DNA of 64,000 nucleotides from Rhizobium anhuiense (GTDB lineage: Bacteria > Pseudomonadota > Alphaproteobacteria > Rhizobiales > Rhizobiaceae): assembly GCF_003985145.1 (NCBI RefSeq), contig NZ_ML133542.1:1-64000 (forward strand). Reading direction: 5' to 3'. Under the pieces are notes generated by a model. It worked only from the letters and a program-made list of their open reading frames with translations. It ran no database searches and was not told where the DNA came from. Both the position numbers and the translations under genes were made by a program. Below, in pieces: positions 43,439 to 52,105 of this stretch. How positions within the stretch are numbered: the first letter of the stretch is position 1; each line of letters starts with the position of its first letter.

Positions 43439-44632
43439 TCAGCCGGGTGCCGACTTGTCCCAGAGCCAAGAGAAGAACAGCGATTCGCCGAGTTCCAGCA
43501 TGGCGTCGACCGCCCGGCTGCTGAGCGAGCCCTCGCCGACCGCCTGCATCGTATAAAGCGGCACTTCTCGGAGCAGCCGGCTGCCTGCGAAAATCCTCAG
43601 CACCCCTGCCTGGGTATCCGGCTCGACCGGCGCCGTCAGCGGCCAGTGATAGATGATGCGCGCCGACAGCCGATCGGGATTGCTGATCGGAATATAGACG
43701 CTGACCGGCGCCTTGGCGACGAGATCGACGGTACGCGCCGTACCGCCATAGACGCTGGCGGCGCCGATCACTTCCTTCTCACCGAAGATCTGCCGGTCCT
43801 CAAAGGCCGTCAGTCCCCATTCGAGCACTCGCTTGGCCTCCTCCGTCCGCTCCTTGTCGGAAGCGATGCCGGCAAGCGCCAGAAACAGCCGCCTGCCATC
43901 GCGCTGGACTGAGGCGACGATCGAATAACCCTCGCCCTCGGTAAAGCCGGTGGCAAGCCCGTCGGCGCCGAGATCGAGCCCGAGCAGCGGATTGCGGTTG
44001 CGCTGGAAAATCTTGTTCCACTCGAAATCCGGCTGGGCGAAATAGGGATAGAGATTGGGATAAGACTGCTGCAGGGCGGCCGCAAGCGTCACCATCTCGC
44101 GCGCCGTCACCTTGCTCTTGCCGTCGGGGAGCCCGGTGGAATTGCCGAACTCAGCCTTCTCCATGCCGAGTTCACGGGCGCGGCGTGTCATCGACACGGC
44201 AAATTGCTGCTCGCTGCCGGCCATGCCTTCGGCCAGGATGATGCAGCTGTCGTTGGCGCCCTGGATGGCGACGCCCTTGATCAGGTCCTCGACGCGCACG
44301 CGCGATTTCAGGCTGGCAAACATCGTTGCCGTCCTCGATGGCGCGCCGCCGGTTCGCCAGGCATATTCGGAAACGGGATATTCGGTATCGAGCGTGATCT
44401 GCCCCTTCGTCACCGCCTCGAAGGCGAGATCCATCGTCATCAGCTTGGCGAGCGAAGCCGGCGAAAAGCCCTGGTCCTCGTTCTTGGCGAGAAGCACCGT
44501 GCCGGTGGCGGCCTCGATCATATAGGCCTGCGCCGCCTTGGTGGCGAAACCGGCGGTACCGCTATCGGCTGCAAATGCGCCGGTGGAGAGCGGCATGATG
44601 CATACAAGCAGACGAAGCAAAGGCTTCAGCAT
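43439..44632 (-). CDS. D-alanyl-D-alanine carboxypeptidase homologue with altered active-site motifs
   Basis: 397 residues from the ATG at 44632 (GGGA upstream). Signal peptide ends at GAFA-AD (22). The penicillin-binding-protein fold has SxxK intact (SLAK, S60-K63), but the SxN motif reads GAN (125-127; E. coli DacA has SGN) and KTG reads ATG (227-229, in GADGLATGFTEGEGY). The loss of the KTG lysine is unusual for an active D,D-carboxypeptidase. Either this is a divergent subfamily or its activity is reduced. It lies between rlpA and tmk, its usual rhizobial place. Confidence 0.88.
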   Translation of the reverse strand: MLKPLLRLLVCIMPLSTGAFAADSGTAGFATKAAQAYMIEAATGTVLLAKNEDQGFSPASLAKLMTMDLAFEAVTKGQITLDTEYPVSEYAWRTGGAPSRTATMFASLKSRVRVEDLIKGVAIQGANDSCIILAEGMAGSEQQFAVSMTRRARELGMEKAEFGNSTGLPDGKSKVTAREMVTLAAALQQSYPNLYPYFAQPDFEWNKIFQRNRNPLLGLDLGADGLATGFTEGEGYSIVASVQRDGRRLFLALAGIASDKERTEEAKRVLEWGLTAFEDRQIFGEKEVIGAASVYGGTARTVDLVAKAPVSVYIPISNPDRLSARIIYHWPLTAPVEPDTQAGVLRIFAGSRLLREVPLYTMQAVGEGSLSSRAVDAMLELGESLFFSWLWDKSAPG

Positions 44633-44705
44633 CAAGAATTCCCATCGATCAGGGGGCGTATTTCAGGAGGTTAGAGCGAGAGGAAATTCGATGCAATTGC
44701 CGCGC

Positions 44706-45812
44706 TCAGCGCGCGGCGGATTTTGCCTGATGACGCTTCGTCGCAGCAAGGATCGACTCCTGCGTCAGCCCGTCATTGCGCACCATCACAGCGTCGAAGG
44801 CGAGATCGACCGTCACGGTCTTCACATCCTCGTTCTGGTAGCCGAGCGCGAGAGACCCCAGCGGCCGTTCGTAGGGCATGGGGCCGATCTCCGGCAACAC
44901 GACCATCTGGTCGAAGGACGGAGCGGCATTGGTGGCGGATGGTGCTGATGGCGCTACCAGAACATGGGCGGGCGCTGCCAAAGCGGGTGCTGCGACGGGG
45001 GCCGCATTGTAGCGTGCGCTCGGCGTCGACCCGGCATAGGAAGTGGCCGACATCGGTACCGGCACGTTGGCCGGCGTCTCATAATCTTCCGAACTCTGCA
45101 ACTGATCGCGGGTGATCTTGCGGCTGTTGGAGGCGACCATCACGCCGGTTGCGATCTGGCCTTCCGGATTGACGCCGGGAATGCGGCTGCCCTTCGGCAC
45201 GTAGGACGCCATCAGATAGGGCATGTCGTGGCCGTCCATGCGGGCGCGGCCGACATATTGCACTCGCACCTTGCCGGTGCCGCTGTGCTGCAGATCCAGC
45301 ATGTCGGCCGTCTTGTTGGAAAGGTCGATGATGCGGCCTTCGTGATACGGGCCGCGATCGTTGACGCGCACGATGACGGAGGAACCGCTTTCGAGATTGG
45401 TGACGCGCGCATAGCTCGGCAGCGGGAAGGTCGGATGCGCGGCGGAAAGATGCATCTGATCGTAGACTTCACCGTTCGCCGTCAGGCGCCCATGAAAGGC
45501 CGAGCCATACCAGGAGGCGACGCCGACCTTGTTATAGGCGAAGTCTTCCTTCGGATAATACCACTTGCCCTTCACCTCGTAAGGATTGCCGACGATGTAG
45601 CGGCCGCCGCCCTTGGGGATGTTGTTGCCGGTGGCGACGCGCGGACTTGCCTTCACGCCATATTCGGATTCGGAGAAATATTCTTTGCCGTGGAATTTCT
45701 TCTTCGGCACCGCCTGTGTCGTGCCGCATGCCGCAACCGTTGCACACATCGCCGAGATCGCCAGCCACCGTGCTGTCGTTGCGAAAGACGCCGCCCCGTA
45801 TTCCAGTTTCAT
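44706..45812 (-). CDS. rlpA: RlpA-like septal lytic transglycosylase, lipoprotein
   Basis: 368 residues from the ATG at 45812; an upstream GTG is possible. Lipobox VAAC with acylated Cys29. The double-psi beta-barrel has GVASWYGSAFHGRLTANGE and the catalytic-acid region RVNDRGPYHEGRIIDLS. RlpA cleaves stem-peptide-free glycan strands at the septum. The C-terminal third is Ala/Pro/Ser-rich followed by a conserved tail; I do not recognise a SPOR domain, present in many other RlpA proteins. Confidence 0.9.
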   Translation of the reverse strand: MKLEYGAASFATTARWLAISAMCATVAACGTTQAVPKKKFHGKEYFSESEYGVKASPRVATGNNIPKGGGRYIVGNPYEVKGKWYYPKEDFAYNKVGVASWYGSAFHGRLTANGEVYDQMHLSAAHPTFPLPSYARVTNLESGSSVIVRVNDRGPYHEGRIIDLSNKTADMLDLQHSGTGKVRVQYVGRARMDGHDMPYLMASYVPKGSRIPGVNPEGQIATGVMVASNSRKITRDQLQSSEDYETPANVPVPMSATSYAGSTPSARYNAAPVAAPALAAPAHVLVAPSAPSATNAAPSFDQMVVLPEIGPMPYERPLGSLALGYQNEDVKTVTVDLAFDAVMVRNDGLTQESILAATKRHQAKSAAR

Positions 45813-46201
45813 ATGTCCCACGCCGCTCAAAGATCGTTATGGTTAAGGAACCTTGCCCCATCCTGGGCCAATAACGCCTTATCCCCACCCGCCTAACGAG
45901 ACTTTAATCATGCGAAGTTCGTGGCAAATTTACGAACGATTTCGCAGCGATAGCGACAATTCTAATGATTATGGTTTATAAATCACTAACGCGGACCTCT
46001 CCGCCCTGCCCTTCCGCCGCCGCAACAAGGTCCGAAATCCTCGTGTCGATGCGGGGCATATGGTAAACGCAAGCCCGCTTCCGATGCCCGAAAAGCCTGG
46101 ATTGGCACAGGCGGCGCAAGCTTCCCAAACTACGCGGCGTCACCTTGCCTCATCAGGCGAAAGGACGCTATGCATTCTGTGCGCAGGGTTGGGGGATTGC
46201 C
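45813..46201. other. 389-bp intergenic region upstream of rlpA
   Basis: It separates the divergent rlpA and small secreted protein genes. An AT-rich stretch (about 45900-46000) probably contains promoters; no specific sigma-70 box or operator is clear. No coding frame looks real. This is the boundary between the conserved core block and the accessory region to the right. Confidence 0.5.
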
Positions 46202-46714
46202 GTGGGCGGAATTGTCAAAAGCTTGATTGTGTTGGTCATAATGACCGCCTCATCGGCCGTCGGCGCCGCCGCGGAGGATTTCCCCGGCTATTGGCGCAAG
46301 ACGATGACCAATGATCCATCGACGAATTTCTATCTTGCCCAGGCCCTGAAGCCCTTACCGAACAAGGATGCCGAAACCATCAGAGTGCTCAGGCTGTCGC
46401 TGATCGCCGGCAATTTGTGCCTCGGCGCCAGCATCAATACGAGGACAGGCGAGGCCTTTCTGCAGCAGGCCGGATATGATCGTCTCCGCGGAAAGGCCTG
46501 GGACGAAGCCGCCTTCCTCGCGAACGACTGGTTTAAACACTTCAACTACCGCTCTCTCGCCCATCTCTGCGCCGGCATTGACTATATTTTCGGGCCGGAG
46601 GGAAAACTGGCGCCCAATCTGGTCAAGCCCGGCAAGGGTGAACCGAAGGGATCCTACGACCCCCTGGACTCCTACTACATGCGGCTTCCGCCCTTGCGCA
46701 AACCAAACGGCTAA
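46202..46714 (+). CDS. Hypothetical secreted protein
   Basis: 170 residues from a GTG at 46202 with GGGGG 6-7 nt upstream; an earlier TTG is unlikely. Signal peptide residues 1-24 (LIVLVIMTASSAVGAAA). The mature part has two cysteines (in GNLCLGASI and AHLCAGIDYIFGPEG) that could form a disulfide, and a proline-rich C-terminus. Small periplasmic proteins of this build are common and unassigned in rhizobia. I do not recognise a domain. Confidence 0.65.
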   Translation: MGGIVKSLIVLVIMTASSAVGAAAEDFPGYWRKTMTNDPSTNFYLAQALKPLPNKDAETIRVLRLSLIAGNLCLGASINTRTGEAFLQQAGYDRLRGKAWDEAAFLANDWFKHFNYRSLAHLCAGIDYIFGPEGKLAPNLVKPGKGEPKGSYDPLDSYYMRLPPLRKPNG

Positions 46715-46737
46715 GTCACGTCACCAATTGCCATAAT

Positions 46738-46762
46738 GGAACGAAATGCCCGCCGGGAGCTT
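46738..46762 (+). promoter_or_regulatory. Possible EcfG/RpoE2-type promoter
   Basis: GGAAC (46738-46742), 18 bp, then TT (46761-46762), matching the loose GGAAC-N18/19-TT consensus, though the full CGTT is not kept (GCTT here). It lies 28 bp before the ATG of the small gene at 46791 and reads in its direction. Confidence 0.35.
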
Positions 46763-46790
46763 TGAAGGTTTAGACCTTTGGAGGATCACC

Positions 46791-46994
46791 ATGAATAATG
46801 AAACCATTCTGCAGCTCGACACGGTCAGCCAACAGTTGCACGCTCGATCTCGCGCGCTTTCCCAGCCAGATAAAGACAACGACATCTCGATCCTGATGTC
46901 GGCACTCGCCGTGACGATGGAGGCGGTTCGTTCTCTTTGCGAGGATATGAACCAGCTCAACGGTCCGAAGGGCCTTGGATCCGACGGGCGCTAG
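46791..46994 (+). CDS. Small hypothetical protein, 67 residues
   Basis: The ATG follows a strong ribosome site (TTTGGAGGATCACC). The protein is acidic and predicted helical (ETILQLDTVSQQLHARSRAL ... SILMSALAVTMEAVRSLC), with no signal peptide or membrane segment. No family recognised. A possible stress-sigma promoter lies just upstream. Confidence 0.65.
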   Translation: MNNETILQLDTVSQQLHARSRALSQPDKDNDISILMSALAVTMEAVRSLCEDMNQLNGPKGLGSDGR

Positions 46995-47080
46995 CTGCCA
47001 CTTCCCAAAGCCGTTGGAATTGCGTCTATGCGCAGCATCCCCTCCGGAATCACGCCAAGGGCGGGAACGACACGCGCGCC

Positions 47081-48004
47081 TCAAAGACCTTCAAAACGGT
47101 TCGCCAGCCAGTCCCTGAAAATCAGGGCGACCTTTCTGCGGTTCGGGGCACTTGGCGTTACCGCATAGAAACGCCTCCCTGTCTTCAGGGTGCGGTCAAG
47201 AGCAATGACGAGGCGGTTTTCTCGAAGGGGACGATCAATGAGAGGTCGCCAACCGAGCGCGATGCCTTCGCCATTTTCAGCAGCCTTCATCGCGACAAGG
47301 GAATCGTTAACCTGCAGCGATGTCGGCAAGGTCGGCGGAGCGCCGACGCCTGTAGCCCGCAACCAGTCGGCCCAACCGATCCTGAAGCGATACGGGTCAA
47401 CGTAGTGTATAAGCCGATGGCACAGTATATCGCTGGCAAGTGACAGAGGCTTGCTCTTCGCCTGATAAACCGGGCTGCAAACAGGCAATATTTCCTCGTT
47501 CCACAGCGGAATGGCATCACAATCCGGCCAGTTTCCATCGCCGAGCCGAATGTGAACATCGATGTTGCTCGTCGTCATCGCTGGATCGCGGTCCAGGCAT
47601 CGCAGGTCAATCATCAAGTCGGGATGGACTTGGCGAAATTCCGGCAGCAGCGGCATCAGCCATTCTGTTGCCATCACCGTCGAGGCGCTGATGACGAGGG
47701 TGTCTCGGCGAGGCATGCCGGCGATATCGTCAAGCGTTTCGGCGATCGACGCAAATCCCCCCGATACCGCCGAATAGAGGCGTTGGCCTTGCGTTGTCAG
47801 GCTTAACGCCCGCCTTTCCCGGACGAAAAGCGCGTGGCCGAGAGACGACTCGAGTTGTCGGATCCCGTGGCTGACCGCAGGCTGAGTGATGGACAATTCC
47901 GCGGCGGCTTTCGAAAAATTCAGATATCTCGCCGCAGCCTCGAACAGGATCAGGCTGTGGAGGGAGGGAATTGTCCGTCGTAACGACTGACTATCATGAC
48001 TCAT
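47081..48004 (-). CDS. LysR-family regulator (GcvA-like)
   Basis: 307 residues. HTH NFSKAAAELSITQPAVSHGI (residues 29-48); effector domain from about 93 (DTLVISASTVMATEWLMPLL). The GcvA-type branch is indicated by IPSLHSLILFEAAARYLNF. Divergent from the TMADH-like demethylase gene (300 bp between starts), which it probably regulates together with the betaine-type binding protein gene. Confidence 0.92.
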   Translation of the reverse strand: MSHDSQSLRRTIPSLHSLILFEAAARYLNFSKAAAELSITQPAVSHGIRQLESSLGHALFVRERRALSLTTQGQRLYSAVSGGFASIAETLDDIAGMPRRDTLVISASTVMATEWLMPLLPEFRQVHPDLMIDLRCLDRDPAMTTSNIDVHIRLGDGNWPDCDAIPLWNEEILPVCSPVYQAKSKPLSLASDILCHRLIHYVDPYRFRIGWADWLRATGVGAPPTLPTSLQVNDSLVAMKAAENGEGIALGWRPLIDRPLRENRLVIALDRTLKTGRRFYAVTPSAPNRRKVALIFRDWLANRFEGL

Positions 48005-48303
48005 GGTTTCGAGTTCTTCGCCGTTCGAAAATTGCAGCGCACGGAATCTCCGTCACACGGTGCAAGACTGCGCACCGGCAAGAAGCGAAACACCTTATCG
48101 TTCGCGTGGTCAACAAGCCTGGAGGACGATCACCCACTCACCTGCCGGCCGATCCGGTCTTTATCCATCCTGCCTCATACTTCCATGAATTTATTTGCCC
48201 TTTACGGCCTCACGCCCTCGCCGGACATTGTCGTTCACCCGCCAGAACCCGACGTCGGGAGAACAGGCGACTACGACAATAGGCCGTCACGGGAACAATT
48301 GAG
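48005..48303. other. 299-bp divergent regulatory region
   Basis: This stretch lies between the LysR gene and the demethylase gene. It should hold the LysR binding sites, but I could not pick out a convincing T-N11-A palindrome. No gene is visible. The demethylase ATG at 48304 has only GGGAACAATTGAG before it, a modest ribosome site. Confidence 0.45.
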
Positions 48304-50343
48304 ATGTCAAACGATCCATTGCTCCAGCCTTTCCAACTCAAGCATTTGACACTCCGAAACAGGATGATGTCGACGGCGCACGAGCCGGGATATACTGAGG
48401 ACGGACTCCCGAAGGAGCGCTATCGTCTCTACCATTCGGAAAAAGCCAAAGGCGGGATAGCAATGACGATGATCGGCGGTTCGTCCGTCGTCGACATCGA
48501 CAGTCCCCAGGCGTTCGGCAATATCCAGCTCCACAAAGACGAGTCCGTGAAGTGGCTTCGAGAGCTTGCCGACGACGTTCACGACCACGGCGCTGCCGTG
48601 ATGATTCAGATCACTCACCTGGGAAGCCGAACCAACTGGAACAAAGGCGATTGGCTCCCGATAATCGATGCGTCCCACATCCAGGAGCCCGCGCATCGCG
48701 CCTATCCCAAGGCGATGGAGGATTGGGACTTCGAGCGCGTGATCACAGCCTATGCCGACAGTGCGGAGCGGGTCAAAGCGGCAGGGCTTGACGGGATCGA
48801 GCTCGAATGCGCCTCGCATCTCATCGCGCATTTTTGGTCTCCGGCAACAAATAAGCGGGAGGATGAATACGGCGGCTCGCTCGAGAACCGGATGCGCCTG
48901 GTGAACGATATTCTCACCGCCATCCGTAAGCGCATCGGTCACGAATTCATTGTCGGCGTCCGCATGGTCTGCGATGAGGTTTGGGATAAAGGGCTCTCGC
49001 GAGACGAAGGGGTGGAGATTGCCCGTCGATTGAAGGCCGGCGGTTTGATCGATTTCGTCAACGTCATTCGCGGCCACGTCTCAGAAGACGAGGCCTTGAG
49101 TCATGTGATTCCGAACATGGGAACCGCATCTGCTCCCCATCTCGATTTCGCCGGAGAGGTTCGTCAGAATGTGAAGATACCGACCTTTCATGCGGCAAGA
49201 ATTCAGGATGTGGCTACCGCGCGACACGCGATTGCGAGCGGCAAGCTTGATATGGTCGCCATGACACGCGCGCACCTTGCCGATCCTCACATCATCCGCA
49301 AGGTGATCGAAGGGAAGGAGAATCAAATTCGCCCCTGTGTCGGCATGGGGTTCTGCATCGATTCCATTTACCCCGCTGGCAACGCCACCTGCGTGCACAA
49401 TGCGGCGACTGGTCGGGAGGGCAGCCTCGCGCATGTGATCAGGAAGACCAACGGGCCAATGCATAAGATTGTGGTCGTCGGAGCGGGACCGGGCGGTCTT
49501 GAGGCTGCACGGGTCGCGGCCGAGCGGGGCCACAAGGTCACGGTTTTTGAGGCTGGATCCAAAGCAGGCGGACAAATTCTAATAACCGCGGCACTGAAAC
49601 GCCGTCGCGAAATCCTTGGGATCGTGGACTGGCGCTTGTCTGAATGCGAGCGCCTCGGCGTCGAATTCCACTACAATCGCTTCGTCGATGAGAGTGACGT
49701 TGTGGCGGAAGAACCCGACGTCGTCGTCGTTGCCACGGGCGGACTGCCTAATGTTGACTGTCTTGAGGAAGGACAGGAGCTTGCGACGACCAGTTGGGAC
49801 ATCCTCGGCGGAAGCGTTCAGCCCGCGAAAAATGTGCTGGTCTACGACGACAACGGTTCGCACCCCGCCATGACGATCGCTGAGTTTCTGGCCGACGCGG
49901 GCTCGAATCTTGAAGTTGTCACGCCTGCACGAACCCTTGCGCCGGACATCGGGGCAACGAGCTACCCCGCCTATTTCCGTGCCCTCAACAAAGCCGGCGC
50001 AAAGATCACCCTGAACCTGCGCATTGAGCGCCTCGAACGTCGCGGCAACAGGATCGCAGTCATACTTTTCGACGAGTATTCCAAGGTCTGCGTCGAAAAA
50101 GAGGTGGACCAGGTTGTCGTCGAAAGCGGGACGAAGCCGATGGACGAACTCTATTTCTCGCTCAAGCCGCTCTCCCGGAACCAAGGTGAAATCGATTACC
50201 GGGCGTTCATAGCGGGCAAGCCGCAAGTTGTTGCCAATAATCCCGGTGGCAAGTTTCAGCTGTTTCGGATTGGCGATGCGGTCGCAAGCAGGAACATCCA
50301 CGCGGCCATATACGACGCGCATCGATTCATGGCCGCGGTTTGA
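48304..50343 (+). CDS. TMADH-like flavoprotein, probable N-methyl amine/betaine demethylase
   Basis: 679 residues. Old-yellow-enzyme FMN barrel (1-340), iron-sulfur region (345-363), then dinucleotide-binding domains with GAGPGG at 393-398. The build matches trimethylamine dehydrogenase, dienoyl-CoA reductase and the rhizobial stachydrine demethylase StcD. The iron-sulfur cysteines are C345, C351 and C363; the second cysteine position (348 in TMADH) is Met here. It probably oxidatively removes a methyl group from a quaternary or tertiary amine. The betaine-type binding protein downstream supports this; the substrate is not proven. Confidence 0.85.
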   Translation: MSNDPLLQPFQLKHLTLRNRMMSTAHEPGYTEDGLPKERYRLYHSEKAKGGIAMTMIGGSSVVDIDSPQAFGNIQLHKDESVKWLRELADDVHDHGAAVMIQITHLGSRTNWNKGDWLPIIDASHIQEPAHRAYPKAMEDWDFERVITAYADSAERVKAAGLDGIELECASHLIAHFWSPATNKREDEYGGSLENRMRLVNDILTAIRKRIGHEFIVGVRMVCDEVWDKGLSRDEGVEIARRLKAGGLIDFVNVIRGHVSEDEALSHVIPNMGTASAPHLDFAGEVRQNVKIPTFHAARIQDVATARHAIASGKLDMVAMTRAHLADPHIIRKVIEGKENQIRPCVGMGFCIDSIYPAGNATCVHNAATGREGSLAHVIRKTNGPMHKIVVVGAGPGGLEAARVAAERGHKVTVFEAGSKAGGQILITAALKRRREILGIVDWRLSECERLGVEFHYNRFVDESDVVAEEPDVVVVATGGLPNVDCLEEGQELATTSWDILGGSVQPAKNVLVYDDNGSHPAMTIAEFLADAGSNLEVVTPARTLAPDIGATSYPAYFRALNKAGAKITLNLRIERLERRGNRIAVILFDEYSKVCVEKEVDQVVVESGTKPMDELYFSLKPLSRNQGEIDYRAFIAGKPQVVANNPGGKFQLFRIGDAVASRNIHAAIYDAHRFMAAV

Positions 50344-50618
50344 TCAAGGCCGTAGGGTTGAATGCCCGCCAATCAGTTCGATTTCGGCCAGTCCTCCAGG
50401 GATCGATCTTAAAGGCATACGCAAGTCAAGGCATGCCTGAAGTCCCGAAAGATGTGGGCCTCGCCGTCTACAAGGTCGTGGCCATGATGGCTACGAGCGG
50501 GACTCGGTGATCTGATTGCAGGAATTGCGCGCAGGGATGACCCCTCGCCGCGCAATCATGAAGGCCAGGCCGACCGCTGGTGTTTCATGAAAAGGGGAAC
50601 GAAAACTAGGAGCAAAAA

Positions 50619-51470
50619 ATGATGAAGTTGTGGAAAATGCTTTGTGCCGCGGCCATGTTCGGAATGACCATGCTGCCCGCGCACGCGGAAGAAAAGACCA
50701 TCACCATTGGCACGATGCAGTGGGAAGATCTGGGAGCGATCAGCGGTGTCACCAAGAAGGCGCTGGAAGATTCCGGCTACACCGTCAAGGTCGTGTCGTT
50801 CTCCGAATGGGGCATCGCCTATGCCGCTCTCAGCAAGGGCGATATCCAGATTCTCGCCTCGCTGACCGACTACGTCGCACAGGATTATTGGGACAAGAAC
50901 AAGAAGAAGCTGGAGAAGATATCGCCGGTTTCGTTTGGCCTGTACCAGGCTATTGCGGTTCCGAATTATGTGCCGATCGACTCCATGGAGCAGTTGAACG
51001 GTAACGCCGACAAGTTCAGCGGCAAGATCGTCGGTATCGAACCGGGTTCAGGCCTGATGCGCGATGCCGCCAACTCGGTCAAAGCCTACGACCTCAAGCT
51101 ACAGCTTGTCGAAGGCAGCACGGCTGCGATGACGGCTGAATTGAAGTCGGCCATCGACCGAAAGGAATGGATTGCTGTGACGCTCTGGGAGCCGTCGTGG
51201 ATGATACAGAAGTACCCGGTCAAGTTTCTGAAGGATCCGAAGGCGATATTCCCGCTGGCGCAGACCTACAACTGGATAGCCAAGAGCGGCTTCTCCACCG
51301 AGAACCCGCATGCGCGCGAAGTCATCGCCAGCGTATATCTCCCGCTCGCAGATATCACCGCGATCGCCGGCGCGGTCGCCGACGGCAAGACAATGGACGA
51401 GGCGGTTAAGGGCTGGACCGACACCCATGCCGACCTCTTGAAGCGCTGGGAAAACATCAAGTCGAAGTAA
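50619..51470 (+). CDS. Glycine-betaine/proline-type ABC substrate-binding protein, orphan
   Basis: 283 residues; AGGAG 6 nt before the ATG. Signal peptide ends LPAHA-EE (about 23). OpuAC/ProX-type fold: TITIGTMQWEDLGAISG, then KIVGIEPGSGLMRDAAN and VTLWEPSWMIQKYPVKFL. Several Trp/Tyr residues could form the aromatic cage that binds quaternary ammonium groups. No permease or ATPase gene is adjacent: a hairpin terminator follows and the next gene is on the other strand. It must work with components encoded elsewhere. Confidence 0.88.
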   Translation: MMKLWKMLCAAAMFGMTMLPAHAEEKTITIGTMQWEDLGAISGVTKKALEDSGYTVKVVSFSEWGIAYAALSKGDIQILASLTDYVAQDYWDKNKKKLEKISPVSFGLYQAIAVPNYVPIDSMEQLNGNADKFSGKIVGIEPGSGLMRDAANSVKAYDLKLQLVEGSTAAMTAELKSAIDRKEWIAVTLWEPSWMIQKYPVKFLKDPKAIFPLAQTYNWIAKSGFSTENPHAREVIASVYLPLADITAIAGAVADGKTMDEAVKGWTDTHADLLKRWENIKSK

Positions 51471-51479
51471 CGCTTAACT

Positions 51480-51509
51480 GCCGGGCCACCGAACAATCGG
51501 CGGCCCGGC
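51480..51509 (+). terminator. GC-rich hairpin after the betaine-binding-protein gene
   Basis: Arms 51480-51492 (GCCGGGCCACCGA) and 51497-51509 pair over 13 bp with one mismatch around an ACAA loop. It starts 10 bp after the stop. There is no long T-tract, so it may be an imperfect bidirectional terminator shared with the convergent GYD gene ending at 51564. Confidence 0.55.
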
Positions 51510-51563
51510 TCAGACTTTACGCGGAGAGCCGCGGAGGGCTCGCTGGCATTCGGCCCCTGCTTA

Positions 51564-51890
51564 TTACGCTGCCGGTGGACGATATCGAACCGACTTCGCC
51601 TTTTCCAACGCTTCGATCGTATCCTCGACGCTGAGGAGGACAGTGGTTTCCATCGCGCTGAGCGCGCCTCCTGCGCCGATAGCCAGTGCGACCGCCGCCA
51701 TCGAGACGTTGTCAGGCGCCTCCCAAAGATTCCAACCATCATGCTCGCCGAAGGCGTACCAGAACCCGTGGAGCTTTCCGCCTACGGATTCAATATAGCT
51801 GCGTGCCGCCTCCCGGCGATCCTCGGGGTTTTCGATCATGCGCGCCCATGTCTCGGGCGTGTAGCTGAAGCGCGTGAGATACATGGCCAT
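51564..51890 (-). CDS. GYD-domain protein
   Basis: 108 residues from the ATG at 51890 (GGAGG 9 nt upstream). The compact alpha/beta fold matches GYD proteins: MYLTRFSYTPETWARMIENP, GGKLHGFWYAFGEHDGWNL (the GEHDG-type motif) and DNVSMAAVALAIGAGGALS. These are small proteins of unknown function, common in rhizobia. It stands alone and is convergent with the binding-protein gene. Confidence 0.8.
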   Translation of the reverse strand: MAMYLTRFSYTPETWARMIENPEDRREAARSYIESVGGKLHGFWYAFGEHDGWNLWEAPDNVSMAAVALAIGAGGALSAMETTVLLSVEDTIEALEKAKSVRYRPPAA

Positions 51891-52105
51891 GGTGTGTGTC
51901 CTCCGCCAGAATAGCACAGTAAACGCTCAAGCCGGGGCGAAGGCGAGTCATTTCCAGCGGGAGGAACAGGCCGCTCAACGCTTCCTATCGCCAGTCTCCG
52001 GAAGCACCGCGAATACTGACGTCTAAAGGTCACTCCGCGTTCATTGAAAAGTAGATTTTAGCCGTTATTCGGAGCCCGCTTCTCATCTCATATCGGGTTC
52101 CGGCA

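Noticed and set aside
44670..44700. Sequence TTAGAGCGAGAGGAAATTC resembling the interspersed repeat start
   Set aside because: The match does not extend beyond the first few bases and no GCTCTA end follows, so it is not counted as a copy.
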